The position numbers and the translations under genes are program-made. DNA of 64,000 bases from Rhizobium sp. Root1334 (GTDB taxonomy: Bacteria > Pseudomonadota > Alphaproteobacteria > Rhizobiales > Rhizobiaceae), in NCBI RefSeq assembly GCF_001426665.1, contig NZ_LMEY01000004.1, positions 62,001-126,000 on the forward strand, written 5' to 3'. The notes below the pieces were generated by a model. The model worked only from the letters and a program-made list of their open reading frames with translations, made no database searches and was not told the DNA's origin. Shown here piece after piece: positions 16,747-26,302 of the stretch (positions within the stretch are counted from its first letter, which is position 1; each line of letters begins with the position of its first letter).

Positions 16747-19653
16747 TTGCTTTTGATTCTGGTTCTTGCGCCTTTTGCAGGAAGCCTTGCTGCAATCTGC
16801 ATTCCCGCACACAAAGGTACGGCCAGTGCCTGGCTTTCAGGTTCGATCGCCCTGTTTTGCCTCGCCATATCGGCCGGCCTCTACCCGATCGTCGCCGCGA
16901 ACAAGGTGCTTCGCTACGATATCAACTGGCTTCCGGAGCTGGGCCTGAACTTCTCGTTGCGCATGGACGGCTTCGCCTGGATGTTTGCAAGCCTGGTCAC
17001 CGCGATCGGCCTGCTCGTCGTCATCTATGCGCGCTACTATATGTCGGCCAATGACCCCGTGCCGCGCTTCTTCGCACTTTTTCTCGCCTTCATGGGTGCC
17101 ATGCTCGGCATGGTTCTATCAGGCAATCTCATTCTTCTGGCGATCTTCTGGGAGCTGACCAGCATCATCTCCTTCCTTCTGATCGGTTACTGGCACCACA
17201 ATGCCAATGCCCGTGACGGAGCCCGCATGGCACTGACGGTCACGGGCACCGGCGGCTTGTGCATGTTCGTCGGGCTGATGCTGATCGGCCATATTGTCGG
17301 CAGCTACGATCTCGATGTCGTGCTCTCGTCGGGCAATTTGATCCGCAACGACCCGCTCTATACCCCCGTGCTAATCCTTATCTTGCTGGGAGTTCTCACC
17401 AAGAGCGCGCAGTTTCCCTTCCATTTCTGGCTACCCCATGCCATGGCGGCGCCAACGCCAGTGTCGGCCTACCTGCACTCGGCCACGCTCGTCAAAGCCG
17501 GCGTGTTCCTGTTGATCCGGCTCTGGCCTGTCATGGCAGGCACTGACCAGTGGTTCTGGCTCGTCGGCCTGGCCGGGCTTAGCACGCTCTTGCTCGGCGC
17601 CTATTTCGCCATCTTCCAGCAGGATCTGAAAGGGCTGCTCGCCTATTCGACGATCAGTCATCTCGGCCTAATCACCGTCCTGCTCAGCCTCGGAAGCCCG
17701 CTGGCAGCAGTCGCCGCGATCTTCCACACCATGAACCACGCCACCTTCAAGGCCTCGCTGTTCATGGCGGCCGGGATCATCGACCATGAAACCGGCACGC
17801 GCGACATGCGCAAGCTGAGCGGACTGTTCAAGTACATGCCGATCACCGCGACGCTCGCGATGGTCGCCAGCGCCTCGATGGCGGGCGTGCCACTGCTGAA
17901 CGGCTTCCTGTCGAAGGAAATGTTCTTCGCCGAGGCGATTGAAACCCACAAATACAACGCGCTCGACACGCTCACACCCTATATCGCAACGCTCGCCAGC
18001 ATGTTCGCTGTCACCTATTCGCTGCGTTTCATTTACAGCGTTTTCTTCGGCCCACCACCGCAGGACCTGCCTAAGACGGCCCACGAGCCGCCGCACTGGA
18101 TGCTGGCGCCGATCTATTTCCTGGTGTTTTCCTGCCTCGTCGTCGGCGTCATCCCGGCCCTGACCATCGGCCCGTTCCTCCACACCGCCGTCCAATCGGT
18201 GCTCGGCGATGCAACCCCCGTCTATAGCCTTGCAGTCTGGCACGGTTGGAACCTGCCATTGTTCATGAGCCTAATCGCGCTGGTCGGCGGCATCGGACTG
18301 TTTTTCATCATGCGGCCCTATCTCGCCACCAGCATCGAGGGGCCGCCCTTCTTCCGCCGCCTGGAGGGCCAACGCATCTTCGAGCGCGTACTCGTGACCC
18401 TGTCGTGGAAATGGGCACGCTCCATCGAAATGCGCGCCGGCACCCGGCGTCTGCAGCCCCAGATGCGGGTCCTCGTCGCAGTAGCGCTGCTTGCGGGAGC
18501 CGTGACGCTTCTTTCACAGGGTTTCAAACCGGCGAATATCGTTCTGCGGAATATCGATCCAGCCTTTGCGCTGCTCTGGCTGGTTGGCATGGTCTGTGCC
18601 GTCGGCGCCGCCTATCAGGCGAAATTCCACAGGCTCGCAGCGCTCGTATTGCTCGGCGGTGCCGGTCTTGTCACCTGCGTCACCTTTGTCTGGCTCTCGG
18701 CACCCGATCTTGCCGCGACGCAATTGCTCGTCGAGATCGTCACGACAGTTCTCATCCTGCTTGGCCTGCGCTGGCTGCCCAAGCGGATCGAGGATCCGGA
18801 CGACCAGTTGATGACCATCTCCACGCGCCTTCGGCGCCTGCGCGATCTGGCCTTTGCCGTGTTTGCCGGACTTGGCATGATGCTCATCTCCTACACGGTG
18901 ATGACCCGGGAGATGCCGGAGACCATCTCCAGCTATTTCCTCGAACGCGCCTATAGCGAAGGCGGCGGCACCAATGTCGTCAACGTCATCCTCGTCGATT
19001 TCCGCGGTTTCGACACGCTGGGCGAAATCGCCGTTCTCTGCATCGTTGCTTTGACAGTATTTGCGCTGTTGTTGCGTTTCCGCCCCGCCACCGAAAGCCT
19101 CGAGGCGCCGGAGCAGCAACGCGTCCAGAACGCCTTCGACGACGATCACCCGGACCGCAAGAAGGGCGACAGCGTCACAGAATACCTGCTGGTCCCCTCG
19201 GTCATCATGCGCTGGATGTTCCCCGTCATCGGTATGCTGGCTGCCTTCCTGTTCTTCCGCGGCCATGACCTGCCGGGCGGCGGCTTTGCAGCGGGGATCG
19301 CCATGTCGATCGGCTTCATCCTGCAATATATGGCGGGCGGCACGCGCTGGGTGGAAGAACGGCTGCGAATCCATCCACTGCGCTGGATGGCCATCGGCCT
19401 CATCGTCGCCACCGCGACCGGTCTTGGGTCCTGGGTCTTCGGCTATCCGTTCCTGACCTCGCACGCCCAATACGCATCGCTGCCGATCCTTGGCAAAATC
19501 CCGCTGGCGAGCGCGATCCTGTTTGATCTTGGCGTGTTCTCACTGGTGCTCGGCGCCACCGTGCTGATCCTGATTGCGCTTGCCCACCAGTCGGTGCGTG
19601 CTCCCCGCGCCCAGATCAGGGCCGCGAGACTGGCTGCGAAGGAGAACACATAA
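16747..19653 (+). CDS. phaA: PhaA/MrpA antiporter subunit with fused MnhB domain
   Basis: A 968-residue, multi-helix membrane protein, the largest subunit of the Pha/Mrp/Mnh monovalent cation/proton antiporter. The first two thirds resemble NADH dehydrogenase subunit L (for example FWLPHAMAAPTPVSAYLHSATLVKAG and FHTMNHATFKASLFMAAGI in part). The last 150 residues (from about TEYLLVPSVIMRWMFPVIG, with GHDLPGGGF) are an MnhB domain, so A and B are fused as in rhizobial PhaAB. In Sinorhizobium the Pha system serves potassium efflux and alkaline pH tolerance. No ATG is available: TTG 16747 is the best start and has only a weak ribosome site. Confidence 0.94.
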   Translation: MLLILVLAPFAGSLAAICIPAHKGTASAWLSGSIALFCLAISAGLYPIVAANKVLRYDINWLPELGLNFSLRMDGFAWMFASLVTAIGLLVVIYARYYMSANDPVPRFFALFLAFMGAMLGMVLSGNLILLAIFWELTSIISFLLIGYWHHNANARDGARMALTVTGTGGLCMFVGLMLIGHIVGSYDLDVVLSSGNLIRNDPLYTPVLILILLGVLTKSAQFPFHFWLPHAMAAPTPVSAYLHSATLVKAGVFLLIRLWPVMAGTDQWFWLVGLAGLSTLLLGAYFAIFQQDLKGLLAYSTISHLGLITVLLSLGSPLAAVAAIFHTMNHATFKASLFMAAGIIDHETGTRDMRKLSGLFKYMPITATLAMVASASMAGVPLLNGFLSKEMFFAEAIETHKYNALDTLTPYIATLASMFAVTYSLRFIYSVFFGPPPQDLPKTAHEPPHWMLAPIYFLVFSCLVVGVIPALTIGPFLHTAVQSVLGDATPVYSLAVWHGWNLPLFMSLIALVGGIGLFFIMRPYLATSIEGPPFFRRLEGQRIFERVLVTLSWKWARSIEMRAGTRRLQPQMRVLVAVALLAGAVTLLSQGFKPANIVLRNIDPAFALLWLVGMVCAVGAAYQAKFHRLAALVLLGGAGLVTCVTFVWLSAPDLAATQLLVEIVTTVLILLGLRWLPKRIEDPDDQLMTISTRLRRLRDLAFAVFAGLGMMLISYTVMTREMPETISSYFLERAYSEGGGTNVVNVILVDFRGFDTLGEIAVLCIVALTVFALLLRFRPATESLEAPEQQRVQNAFDDDHPDRKKGDSVTEYLLVPSVIMRWMFPVIGMLAAFLFFRGHDLPGGGFAAGIAMSIGFILQYMAGGTRWVEERLRIHPLRWMAIGLIVATATGLGSWVFGYPFLTSHAQYASLPILGKIPLASAILFDLGVFSLVLGATVLILIALAHQSVRAPRAQIRAARLAAKENT

Positions 19654-19988
19654 TGGAACTGGTTCTCTCTGCCGGTATCGGCGTTCTGACAGCCTCCGGC
19701 GTCTGGCTTCTGTTCCGGCCGCGCACCTATCAGGTCATCATCGGCCTGTCGCTGCTCTCCTATGCCGTCAATCTTTTCATCTTCGGCATGGGGCGGCTGA
19801 GGGTCAATGCGCCGCCGGTGCTGGAACCGGGTGGTGTCGGTGGACTTTTGACCCACACCGATCCCATCCCCCAGGCACTGGTATTGACAGCTATCGTCAT
19901 CGGCTTTGCTATGACGGCGCTTTTTCTCGTCGTTCTTCTCGCCTCTCGCGGCTTTACCGGCACCGACCATGTCGATGGCAGGGAGTAG
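19653..19988 (+). CDS. phaC: PhaC/MrpC antiporter subunit
   Basis: A 111-residue membrane protein with three transmembrane segments, homologous to NuoK. The segment VIIGLSLLSYAVNLFIFGMG and the following DPIPQALVLTAIVIGFAM-type stretch are characteristic of MrpC. Its ATG overlaps the phaA stop in TAATG, so the two are translationally coupled. It is an essential small subunit of the heteromeric antiporter in characterised systems. Confidence 0.96.
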   Translation: MELVLSAGIGVLTASGVWLLFRPRTYQVIIGLSLLSYAVNLFIFGMGRLRVNAPPVLEPGGVGGLLTHTDPIPQALVLTAIVIGFAMTALFLVVLLASRGFTGTDHVDGRE

Positions 19989-19994
19989 CGCGGA

Positions 19995-21620
19995 ATGAGC
20001 TGGCTTCATCACCTGATCATCCTACCGATCCTGCTGCCGATCGTCACGGCAGCGGCTCTCATTCCCATCGACGAACGGAACCGGACGCTAAAGGGCGTGA
20101 TCGCGTTCACCTCGACCGTCGTGGTTTTCATCATCAGCATTCTGCTGATGCAGATGGCGTCCTCCTCGGGAGACGGCGAAGCGGGTGCCAGCGTCTACCT
20201 GCTTGGAAACTGGCCGGCACCGTTCGGCATCGTTCTGGTGCTTGACCGGCTGTCCGCCCTGATGCTGGTCCTGACGGGACTGCTAGCGATGGCAACGCAA
20301 GTGTTCTCGATGGCGAAGTGGCATCGGGCCGGCCATCACTTCCATTCGCTGTTCCTTTTGATGCTCGCTGGTCTCAACGGCGCCTTCCTGACCGGCGACC
20401 TTTTCAACCTGTTCGTCTTCTTCGAAATGATGTTGGCAGCGTCCTATGGATTGCTGCTGCATGGCTCAGGCCCGATGCGGGTCAAGGCGGGTCTACACTA
20501 CATCGCCGTCAACCTCGCGGCGTCCTCGCTGTTCCTGATCGGCGTCAGCCTGATCTACGGCGCGACCGGTACCCTCAACATGGCCGATCTTGCCATGCGG
20601 ATCACCACGATCGGCCCGGAAAACCGGATGCTGATGGAAGCTGGTGCTGCCCTTCTCGGCATAGCCTTCCTCGTCAAGGCCGGCATGTGGCCACTCGGCT
20701 TCTGGCTTCCTGCCACCTACGCGGCGGCAACCCCGCCGGTTGCCGCAATCTTCGCCATCCTCACCAAGGTTGGCGTCTATATTCTTCTGCGGCTCTCCAT
20801 GCTGCTGTTCGGCAGCGATGCCGGCGCCTCCCTCGGCTTCGGGCAGTCGGTACTTCTTTATGGCGGCCTGCTGACGATCGGTTTCGGTGCAATCGGCGTA
20901 CTGGCCTCGCAGGCGATGGGCAGGCTTGCCGGCTATTGCGTGCTGGTCTCCTCCGGCACGCTGATGGCGGCGATCGGCCTGGGCAATGGTGCCGTCATCG
21001 GTGGCGCGCTGTTTTATCTTGTCAGCTCGACACTGACGATATGCGCCTTCTTCCTGCTGATCGAACTGGTGGAGCGCGCCCGCGATGCCGGTGCCGACGT
21101 TCTGGCCGTGACGATGGAGGCCTATGGCGACGTCGATGAGAACGAGGAAGAGAAAGAGGGGGGCGTTGCCGTGCCTGGTACCATGGCCGTACTTGGCCTG
21201 TGTTTCTGCATCTGCGCCATCCTTCTGTCAGGCCTGCCGCCACTGTCCGGGTTCCTTGCCAAATTCGCCATGCTTCATGGGGTGTTCAATCCCAGCAGCT
21301 TTGGCGACGATGTGCCGGTATCCGGTGTTGAATGGAGCTACACGGCCCTGCTTATCCTGTCTGGCCTTGCCGCCATGATCGCCATGAACCGCGTCGGTAT
21401 CCGCACGTTCTGGACATCGATCGAAGGCACTATCCCACGCGTCTTCCTGATCGAGATCACACCCGTTCTGCTGCTACTGACGGCCTGCGTTTTCCTGAGC
21501 TTCCAGGCAGGTCCCGTCATGCGCTACATGGACGCGACGGCAAAATCGCTGAGTGAGCCACAAAACTACATCGGACGCGTGATGTCGGCGCCGCGCGCCG
21601 GTCCTGTGGCAGGGGAATAG
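19995..21620 (+). CDS. phaD: PhaD/MrpD antiporter subunit
   Basis: A 541-residue NuoN/NuoM-type integral membrane protein with about fourteen helices. Conserved proton-channel blocks include GDLFNLFVFFEMMLAASYG and KAGMWPLGFWLPATY, with the lysine and glutamate expected in transmembrane helices. Between helices near residue 380 there is a very acidic loop (DVDENEEEKEGG). It starts six bases after phaC and is followed three bases after its stop by phaE. It works with PhaA in ion and proton translocation. Confidence 0.96.
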   Translation: MSWLHHLIILPILLPIVTAAALIPIDERNRTLKGVIAFTSTVVVFIISILLMQMASSSGDGEAGASVYLLGNWPAPFGIVLVLDRLSALMLVLTGLLAMATQVFSMAKWHRAGHHFHSLFLLMLAGLNGAFLTGDLFNLFVFFEMMLAASYGLLLHGSGPMRVKAGLHYIAVNLAASSLFLIGVSLIYGATGTLNMADLAMRITTIGPENRMLMEAGAALLGIAFLVKAGMWPLGFWLPATYAAATPPVAAIFAILTKVGVYILLRLSMLLFGSDAGASLGFGQSVLLYGGLLTIGFGAIGVLASQAMGRLAGYCVLVSSGTLMAAIGLGNGAVIGGALFYLVSSTLTICAFFLLIELVERARDAGADVLAVTMEAYGDVDENEEEKEGGVAVPGTMAVLGLCFCICAILLSGLPPLSGFLAKFAMLHGVFNPSSFGDDVPVSGVEWSYTALLILSGLAAMIAMNRVGIRTFWTSIEGTIPRVFLIEITPVLLLLTACVFLSFQAGPVMRYMDATAKSLSEPQNYIGRVMSAPRAGPVAGE

Positions 21621-21623
21621 AGC

Positions 21624-22112
21624 ATGCGCTACTGGTTCCCCTATCCGCTACTGTCGCTAGCCCTTTTGATGTTGTGGCTGCTGATCAACCAGTCGCTGTC
21701 GCCAGGCCAGGTCGTGCTCGGCAGCGTACTTGGGGTCGTCCTTGCCTGGATCATGGTCAATCTCCAGCCCGACAAGACGCGCCTGAAGAATTATGGCGTG
21801 ATTGCCGTTCTTGCCGGACACGTGGCTGCCGACATTGTCCGCTCCAACATCGCTGTCATGAGTGCGATCCTGCGCGCCGGAAAGCGTCCGATCAATTCCG
21901 GTTTCGTCACCATCGACATCAGCCTGCGCGACGAGAATGCGCTGGCAGTGCTTGCCTGTATCCTGACCGCGACACCAGGCACCGCCTGGCTCGAATTCGA
22001 CCGCCAAACCGGTGTTCTCATGATCCATGTCCTGGATCTTGAGAACGGCGCGGCATGGTCCGAACTGGTCAGAAATCGCTATGAGGCCCCGCTGAAGGAG
22101 ATATTCGAATGA
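21624..22112 (+). CDS. phaE: PhaE/MrpE antiporter subunit
   Basis: A 162-residue protein with two or three N-terminal membrane helices and a cytoplasmic C-terminal domain. The block LACILTATPGTAWLEFD, followed by LMIHVLDL, is the MrpE signature. It begins three bases after the phaD stop and its end overlaps phaF by four bases (ATGA), in keeping with the tightly packed operon. Confidence 0.96.
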   Translation: MRYWFPYPLLSLALLMLWLLINQSLSPGQVVLGSVLGVVLAWIMVNLQPDKTRLKNYGVIAVLAGHVAADIVRSNIAVMSAILRAGKRPINSGFVTIDISLRDENALAVLACILTATPGTAWLEFDRQTGVLMIHVLDLENGAAWSELVRNRYEAPLKEIFE

Positions 22113-22390
22113 ACGAGCTCTTCATCATCTGGTCGATTCTGGCATCCCAGATCCTGCTTGGACTGGCCATGGGATGTGCGCTGTTCCGGATGGTCCGTGG
22201 GCCACGGGCGCAGGACCGTATCCTCGGCCTCGACGCGCTTTATATCATCGCCATGCTACTGCTGCTGACATTCGGCATCCGCACGGCCAATTCGATCTAC
22301 TTCGAAGCGGCGCTGATCATCGCCATACTCGGCTTCGTTTCCTCGATCGCTTTTGCCAAATTCTTGATGCGTGGCGAGGTGATCGAATGA
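22109..22390 (+). CDS. phaF: PhaF/MrpF antiporter subunit
   Basis: A 93-residue protein with three transmembrane helices. RMVRGPRAQDRILGLDAL is the typical cytoplasmic loop of MrpF/PhaF. Both ends overlap the neighbouring genes by four bases (ATGA), so it is translationally coupled to phaE and phaG. Confidence 0.95.
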   Translation: MNELFIIWSILASQILLGLAMGCALFRMVRGPRAQDRILGLDALYIIAMLLLLTFGIRTANSIYFEAALIIAILGFVSSIAFAKFLMRGEVIE

Positions 22391-22767
22391 GCCATCTGAC
22401 CGACCTTCCAACCTGGGTAGCAATCCCGGTTTGCATCTTGCTTCTCCTCGGGTCAACCATCACCCTTATCGGTTCGATAGGGCTGATCCGGCTGAAAACC
22501 TTCTATGGCCGCCTGCACGCGCCGACACTCGGTGCCAGCGCCGGCACGGTCCTGATCTGCACCGCCTCGATGATAACCTTCGCCGTGCTTCAGAACCGCT
22601 GGATTCTTCATGAGGTCCTGATCATCGTCTTCGTCATCCTGACAACGCCGGTGACCTTGATGTTGCTTGGCCAATCCGCGCTTTACCGCGACCGGATCGA
22701 AGGCAAAAACGACGTGCCGCGCAAGGCAGCCGGCGAGCAGCCGGACACCACGGGCATGGATATCTGA
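22387..22767 (+). CDS. phaG: PhaG/MrpG antiporter subunit
   Basis: A 126-residue protein with three membrane helices; GLIRLKTFYGRLHAPTLGAS and LTTPVTLMLLGQSALYRD are MrpG signatures. The C-terminal 20 residues are hydrophilic. ATG 22387 overlaps the phaF stop. It is the last gene of the operon and ends only six bases from the convergent cobM stop, with no room for a conventional terminator between the two. Confidence 0.95.
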   Translation: MSHLTDLPTWVAIPVCILLLLGSTITLIGSIGLIRLKTFYGRLHAPTLGASAGTVLICTASMITFAVLQNRWILHEVLIIVFVILTTPVTLMLLGQSALYRDRIEGKNDVPRKAAGEQPDTTGMDI

Positions 22768-22773
22768 GGCCTT

Positions 22774-23538
22774 TTACAACCCGTCGCGACCGCGAAACCG
22801 CCGCTGATAGGCCGCGTCATAGAGCGAACTCTCGCGGAAGTCAGTGGCTCCCAGCGTGCGGCCGACAAAGATCAGTGCCGTCCGCTCGATCGGATCGGCC
22901 GCCACCTTTGCCTCGATATCGGCGAGCGTAGCCCGGATAACTCGCTCATCTGGCCAGGAAGCCTTGACGACGATGGCCACTGGGCAATCGGCGCCATAAA
23001 GCGGTGTCAGTTCCTCAACCACCTGTCCAAGCGCATGGATCGCCAGATGAATGGCCAGCGTCGCACCGGTGGCACCAAAACCGGCCAACGTTTCCGCATT
23101 CGGCATCGGCGATGCACGGCCGGACACGCGCGTCAGCACAAGGCTCTGGGCAACCGCCGGAATGGTCAGCTCCCGGCCAAGCGTCGCAGCAGCGGCCGCA
23201 AATGCAGGTACGCCGGGCGTCATCGTATAGTCCAGCCCATGCTTCTCCAGCCGACGGATCTGCTCGGCAACAGCGCTCCACACCGACAGATCGCCGGAAT
23301 GCAGCCGCGCCACATCATGACCAGCGGCGGCAGCCTTCACATATTCCGCCTCGATCTCATCCAGCGACATCGGCGCCGTATCGACGATCCGGGCGCCTTC
23401 CGGGCAATATTGTAGTAATTCCGGCGAAACAATCGAGCCGGCATAGAGGCAGACCGGGCAGCGGGCGATGAGATCGCGGCCGCGCACGGTGATCAGGTCT
23501 GCAGCGCCCGGGCCTGCTCCGATGAAATGAACGGTCAT
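22774..23538 (-). CDS. cobM: Precorrin-4 C11-methyltransferase
   Basis: A 254-residue S-adenosylmethionine-dependent methyltransferase of the aerobic cobalamin route, converting precorrin-4 to precorrin-5. The start [18 protein letters not shown] is the SAM-fold P-loop of this family, and LHSGDLSVW and [13 protein letters not shown] are further signatures that separate CobM from CobI and CobJ. It lies 25 bp downstream of cobL on the same strand and ends the minus-strand part of the cluster. Confidence 0.96.
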   Translation of the reverse strand: MTVHFIGAGPGAADLITVRGRDLIARCPVCLYAGSIVSPELLQYCPEGARIVDTAPMSLDEIEAEYVKAAAAGHDVARLHSGDLSVWSAVAEQIRRLEKHGLDYTMTPGVPAFAAAAATLGRELTIPAVAQSLVLTRVSGRASPMPNAETLAGFGATGATLAIHLAIHALGQVVEELTPLYGADCPVAIVVKASWPDERVIRATLADIEAKVAADPIERTALIFVGRTLGATDFRESSLYDAAYQRRFRGRDGL

Positions 23539-23563
23539 GCTTTGTCCTTTTGAAATTCCAAGA

Positions 23564-24805
23564 TCACGGCTTTACCCATGACCATTGCGTCACCGGCATC
23601 GCAGGCCGCCAGCCGGTCATGGCGCCAACGGGAGCGACGCGGGCAATATCGATACGGATCAACGAACCGCCGAGCCGCGCGTGATGATCGAGAAGAACCG
23701 CTTCCATCTGTGTCGTGACCGCATTGGCAACCAGCCGGCCACCGGTCTTCAAGGCAGCGATGGCCGCTGCCATCACGCCCTCTTCACTGCCGCCACCACC
23801 AACGAAGATCGCATCCGGAGATGGCAGCCCGGCAAGGGCGCCCGGTGCGGTACCATGCACGACGGTTAAACCCGGCACGCCGAAATTGGCCGCGTTCCGC
23901 TTGATACGCTCTGCCCGCTCGGCAGAGCCTTCGATGGCAATTGCGCGCATGGCCGGGGCGCACAACATCCACTCGATGCCGATCGAACCGGATCCGCCAC
24001 CGATATCCCAGAGCAGTTCACCGCGCCGCGGGGCCAGCGCCGACAGCGTCAGTGCGCGGACCTCCCGTTTGGTGATCTGGCCGTCATGCTCATACAGCCC
24101 GTCATCGAGGCCGGGCGCCAGCGGCAGGATTCGGGCGCCTGCCTCAGCCACGACATCGACGGCGCAGATGTTGAGCGGATTGATATCCGTCAGCGAAAAT
24201 TCCGCTGCGACATGCGATGTTTCACGCTCCCCAGATCCACCCAACGCCTCGAGTACCGTCAGTCGCGACGGCCCGAATCCGCTTGCCGCAAGCAACCGGG
24301 CCAGTTCACCAGGACCGCGCTCATCCGATGTCAGCACCAGAATGCGCGAGCCTGGCTGCAGATGCGGCCGGATCAGATCGAGCGGACGCCCATGCAGGGA
24401 AACGATCACCGAATCCTGCAGCGCCCAACCAAGACGGGAGGCGGCCAGACTGAAGGATGACGGAGCAGGAAGAACGCGCATTTCCGAACGGTCGATCTGC
24501 CGCGACAAGGTCACGCCGACGCCGAAGAAGAATGGGTCGCCGGACGCAAGAACCACAACGGGTGTTCCGCGCCGCGCAAGTACAGCTTCGACGGAGCGCT
24601 CGAAGGGGCTGAGCCAACTCTGTTGCTCACCGGCGATCAGCGGAGCGGCAAGCTCCAGATGGCGAACGCCGCCGAAAACCACCGAGGCACTGGCGATACA
24701 GCGCTTGGCCTCGTCTCCGAGACCGGCTAAACCGTCTTCGCCAAGGCCAACAATCGTCAGCCACGGCGTTGTGTCACCACGAGAAAAGGCCTGATTGTCA
24801 CCCAT
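23564..24805 (-). CDS. cobL: Precorrin-6Y C5,15-methyltransferase (decarboxylating)
   Basis: A 413-residue bifunctional enzyme that methylates C5 and C15 and decarboxylates the C12 acetate of precorrin-6Y. The N-terminal CbiE-like half begins [15 protein letters not shown] and the C-terminal CbiT-like half has [16 protein letters not shown]. An open frame extends much further upstream, but it would run antisense through cobK; ATG 24805 gives the family length. The start codons of cobL and cobK overlap within CCATGG, so the two genes diverge from the same bases and must be driven from within each other's coding sequence. Confidence 0.95.
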   Translation of the reverse strand: MGDNQAFSRGDTTPWLTIVGLGEDGLAGLGDEAKRCIASASVVFGGVRHLELAAPLIAGEQQSWLSPFERSVEAVLARRGTPVVVLASGDPFFFGVGVTLSRQIDRSEMRVLPAPSSFSLAASRLGWALQDSVIVSLHGRPLDLIRPHLQPGSRILVLTSDERGPGELARLLAASGFGPSRLTVLEALGGSGERETSHVAAEFSLTDINPLNICAVDVVAEAGARILPLAPGLDDGLYEHDGQITKREVRALTLSALAPRRGELLWDIGGGSGSIGIEWMLCAPAMRAIAIEGSAERAERIKRNAANFGVPGLTVVHGTAPGALAGLPSPDAIFVGGGGSEEGVMAAAIAALKTGGRLVANAVTTQMEAVLLDHHARLGGSLIRIDIARVAPVGAMTGWRPAMPVTQWSWVKP

Positions 24806-25574
24806 GGGCAAACACCGCATCCTGATCCTTGGCGGCACGACCGAAGCGCGGCAACTGGCAACCGCGCTCGCGCAGCGCGCCGATTGCGACAGCCTGCTTT
24901 CGCTGGCCGGGCGCACGGCCGAGCCGATGGTGCAGCCCGTTGCGACCCGCAGCGGCGGCTTCGGTGGCAGCGACGGACTTGCCGAGTTTTTGAAGGCTGG
25001 AAATTTCGATCTTTTGATCGATGCCACCCATCCCTTTGCCGCTCGCATCTCCAACAACGCCGCCATCGCCGCAGGCAGTACCGGTATTCTGTTTTTTGCT
25101 TTGCGCCGCGCCAAATGGAAGCAGGAACCGGGCGATCGCTGGAAGAGTGTTCGCTCCATCGCGGACGCGGTCGGCGCTCTTGGCACCGTGCCGAAACGTG
25201 TCTTCCTCGCGATCGGCAGACAGGAGGCTTTCCACTTCGAAAGCGCACCGCAGCACCGCTATCTGATCCGCAGCGTCGATCCCGTTACACCGCGGCTCGA
25301 CATTCCCCAAGCGGATTACATTCTCGCGACCGGCCCCTTCGAGGAGGCCGCCGAACGTCAATTGCTGATCGAGAACCGGATCGACGTCATCGTCGCCAAG
25401 AACAGCGGCGGCACCGCCACCTATGGCAAAATCGCGGCCGCCCGCGCGCTCGATATCGCGGTGATCATGGTCGAGCGCCAGCAACCGGACGATGTCCGCA
25501 CGGTCGAAACTGTCAAAGACGCGCTCGGCCTTGTCGATCACCTTTTCTCCCCGGAGATGAAACGCGGCGTGTAA
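24804..25574 (+). CDS. cobK: Precorrin-6A reductase
   Basis: A 256-residue NADPH-dependent reductase that turns precorrin-6A into precorrin-6Y (dihydro form). The start KHRILILGGTTEARQLA is typical, followed by DLLIDATHPFAARIS and near the C-terminus VIVAKNSGGTATYGKI. It is the only plus-strand cob gene: its ATG overlaps the cobL start, and its last 37 bp overlap the cobJ end. It is therefore wedged between convergent and divergent partners. A TTG nine bases upstream is a less likely start. Confidence 0.95.
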   Translation: MGKHRILILGGTTEARQLATALAQRADCDSLLSLAGRTAEPMVQPVATRSGGFGGSDGLAEFLKAGNFDLLIDATHPFAARISNNAAIAAGSTGILFFALRRAKWKQEPGDRWKSVRSIADAVGALGTVPKRVFLAIGRQEAFHFESAPQHRYLIRSVDPVTPRLDIPQADYILATGPFEEAAERQLLIENRIDVIVAKNSGGTATYGKIAAARALDIAVIMVERQQPDDVRTVETVKDALGLVDHLFSPEMKRGV

Positions 25575-26302
25575 ACGAGATCGGGTTTACCCGGACGCTG
25601 AATGATCCGCGTTTCCGGCGAGCCGATGACCACACAGGTCGCCATATCAGCCTTCTGCGCATCCGCCTGCCCAAGCGGCATGACCAGCATCCGCTCGTCC
25701 AGACGGCCAGCCGCACGGCCGAAGATAACCGGCGTTTCCGCAGGCAGCACGGTGCGCAGGATTTCGAATGCTTCGCCGAGCTGCCAGGGCCGCGCCTTGC
25801 TGATCGGATTGTAGAGTGCGATCACCAGGCCTGCTTCGGCCACCAGCTTCAAGCGGCGGGTGATCACATCCCAGGGCTTCAGATTGTCCGACAGCGAGAT
25901 CGCGCAGAAATCGTGTCCGAGCGGAGCGCCGATGCGGGCGGCAACCGCAAGCATGGCGGTGACGCCGGGAACGATGACGAGATCGATCGTGCGCCATTCG
26001 TCTGGCCCGTTGTCGATCGCCTCGCAGACGGCAGCAGCCATGGCGAAGACGCCCGGGTCACCGCCGGAGACGACGCAGACATTCATGCCGGAAATAACGC
26101 GAAGGATCGCGGCATGCGCCCGGTCGAGTTCTTCGCGGTTGTCCGAAGCGATCCGGTTCTGGTCGGGGCGCAGCGACAACCGGTCGAGATAGGGGCCGTA
26201 ACCGAGGAAATCGGTGGAGTTCGAGACCGCATCAAGCGCCTCTGGCGTCATCTGCTGCGGACCCCCGGGACCTGTGCCGATCACATAAAGCGTACCGCTC
26301 AT
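25538..26302 (-). CDS. cobJ: Precorrin-3B C17-methyltransferase
   Basis: A 254-residue SAM-dependent methyltransferase that performs C17 methylation and ring contraction to precorrin-4. LYVIGTGPGGPQQMTPEAL is the N-terminal glycine-rich motif, and VSGGDPGVFAMAAAV and IALYNPISKARPWQL are CobJ-type. Its ATG overlaps the cobI stop (ATGA). The 3' end overlaps cobK on the other strand by 37 bp. Confidence 0.96.
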   Translation of the reverse strand: MSGTLYVIGTGPGGPQQMTPEALDAVSNSTDFLGYGPYLDRLSLRPDQNRIASDNREELDRAHAAILRVISGMNVCVVSGGDPGVFAMAAAVCEAIDNGPDEWRTIDLVIVPGVTAMLAVAARIGAPLGHDFCAISLSDNLKPWDVITRRLKLVAEAGLVIALYNPISKARPWQLGEAFEILRTVLPAETPVIFGRAAGRLDERMLVMPLGQADAQKADMATCVVIGSPETRIIQRPGKPDLVYTPRFISGEKR

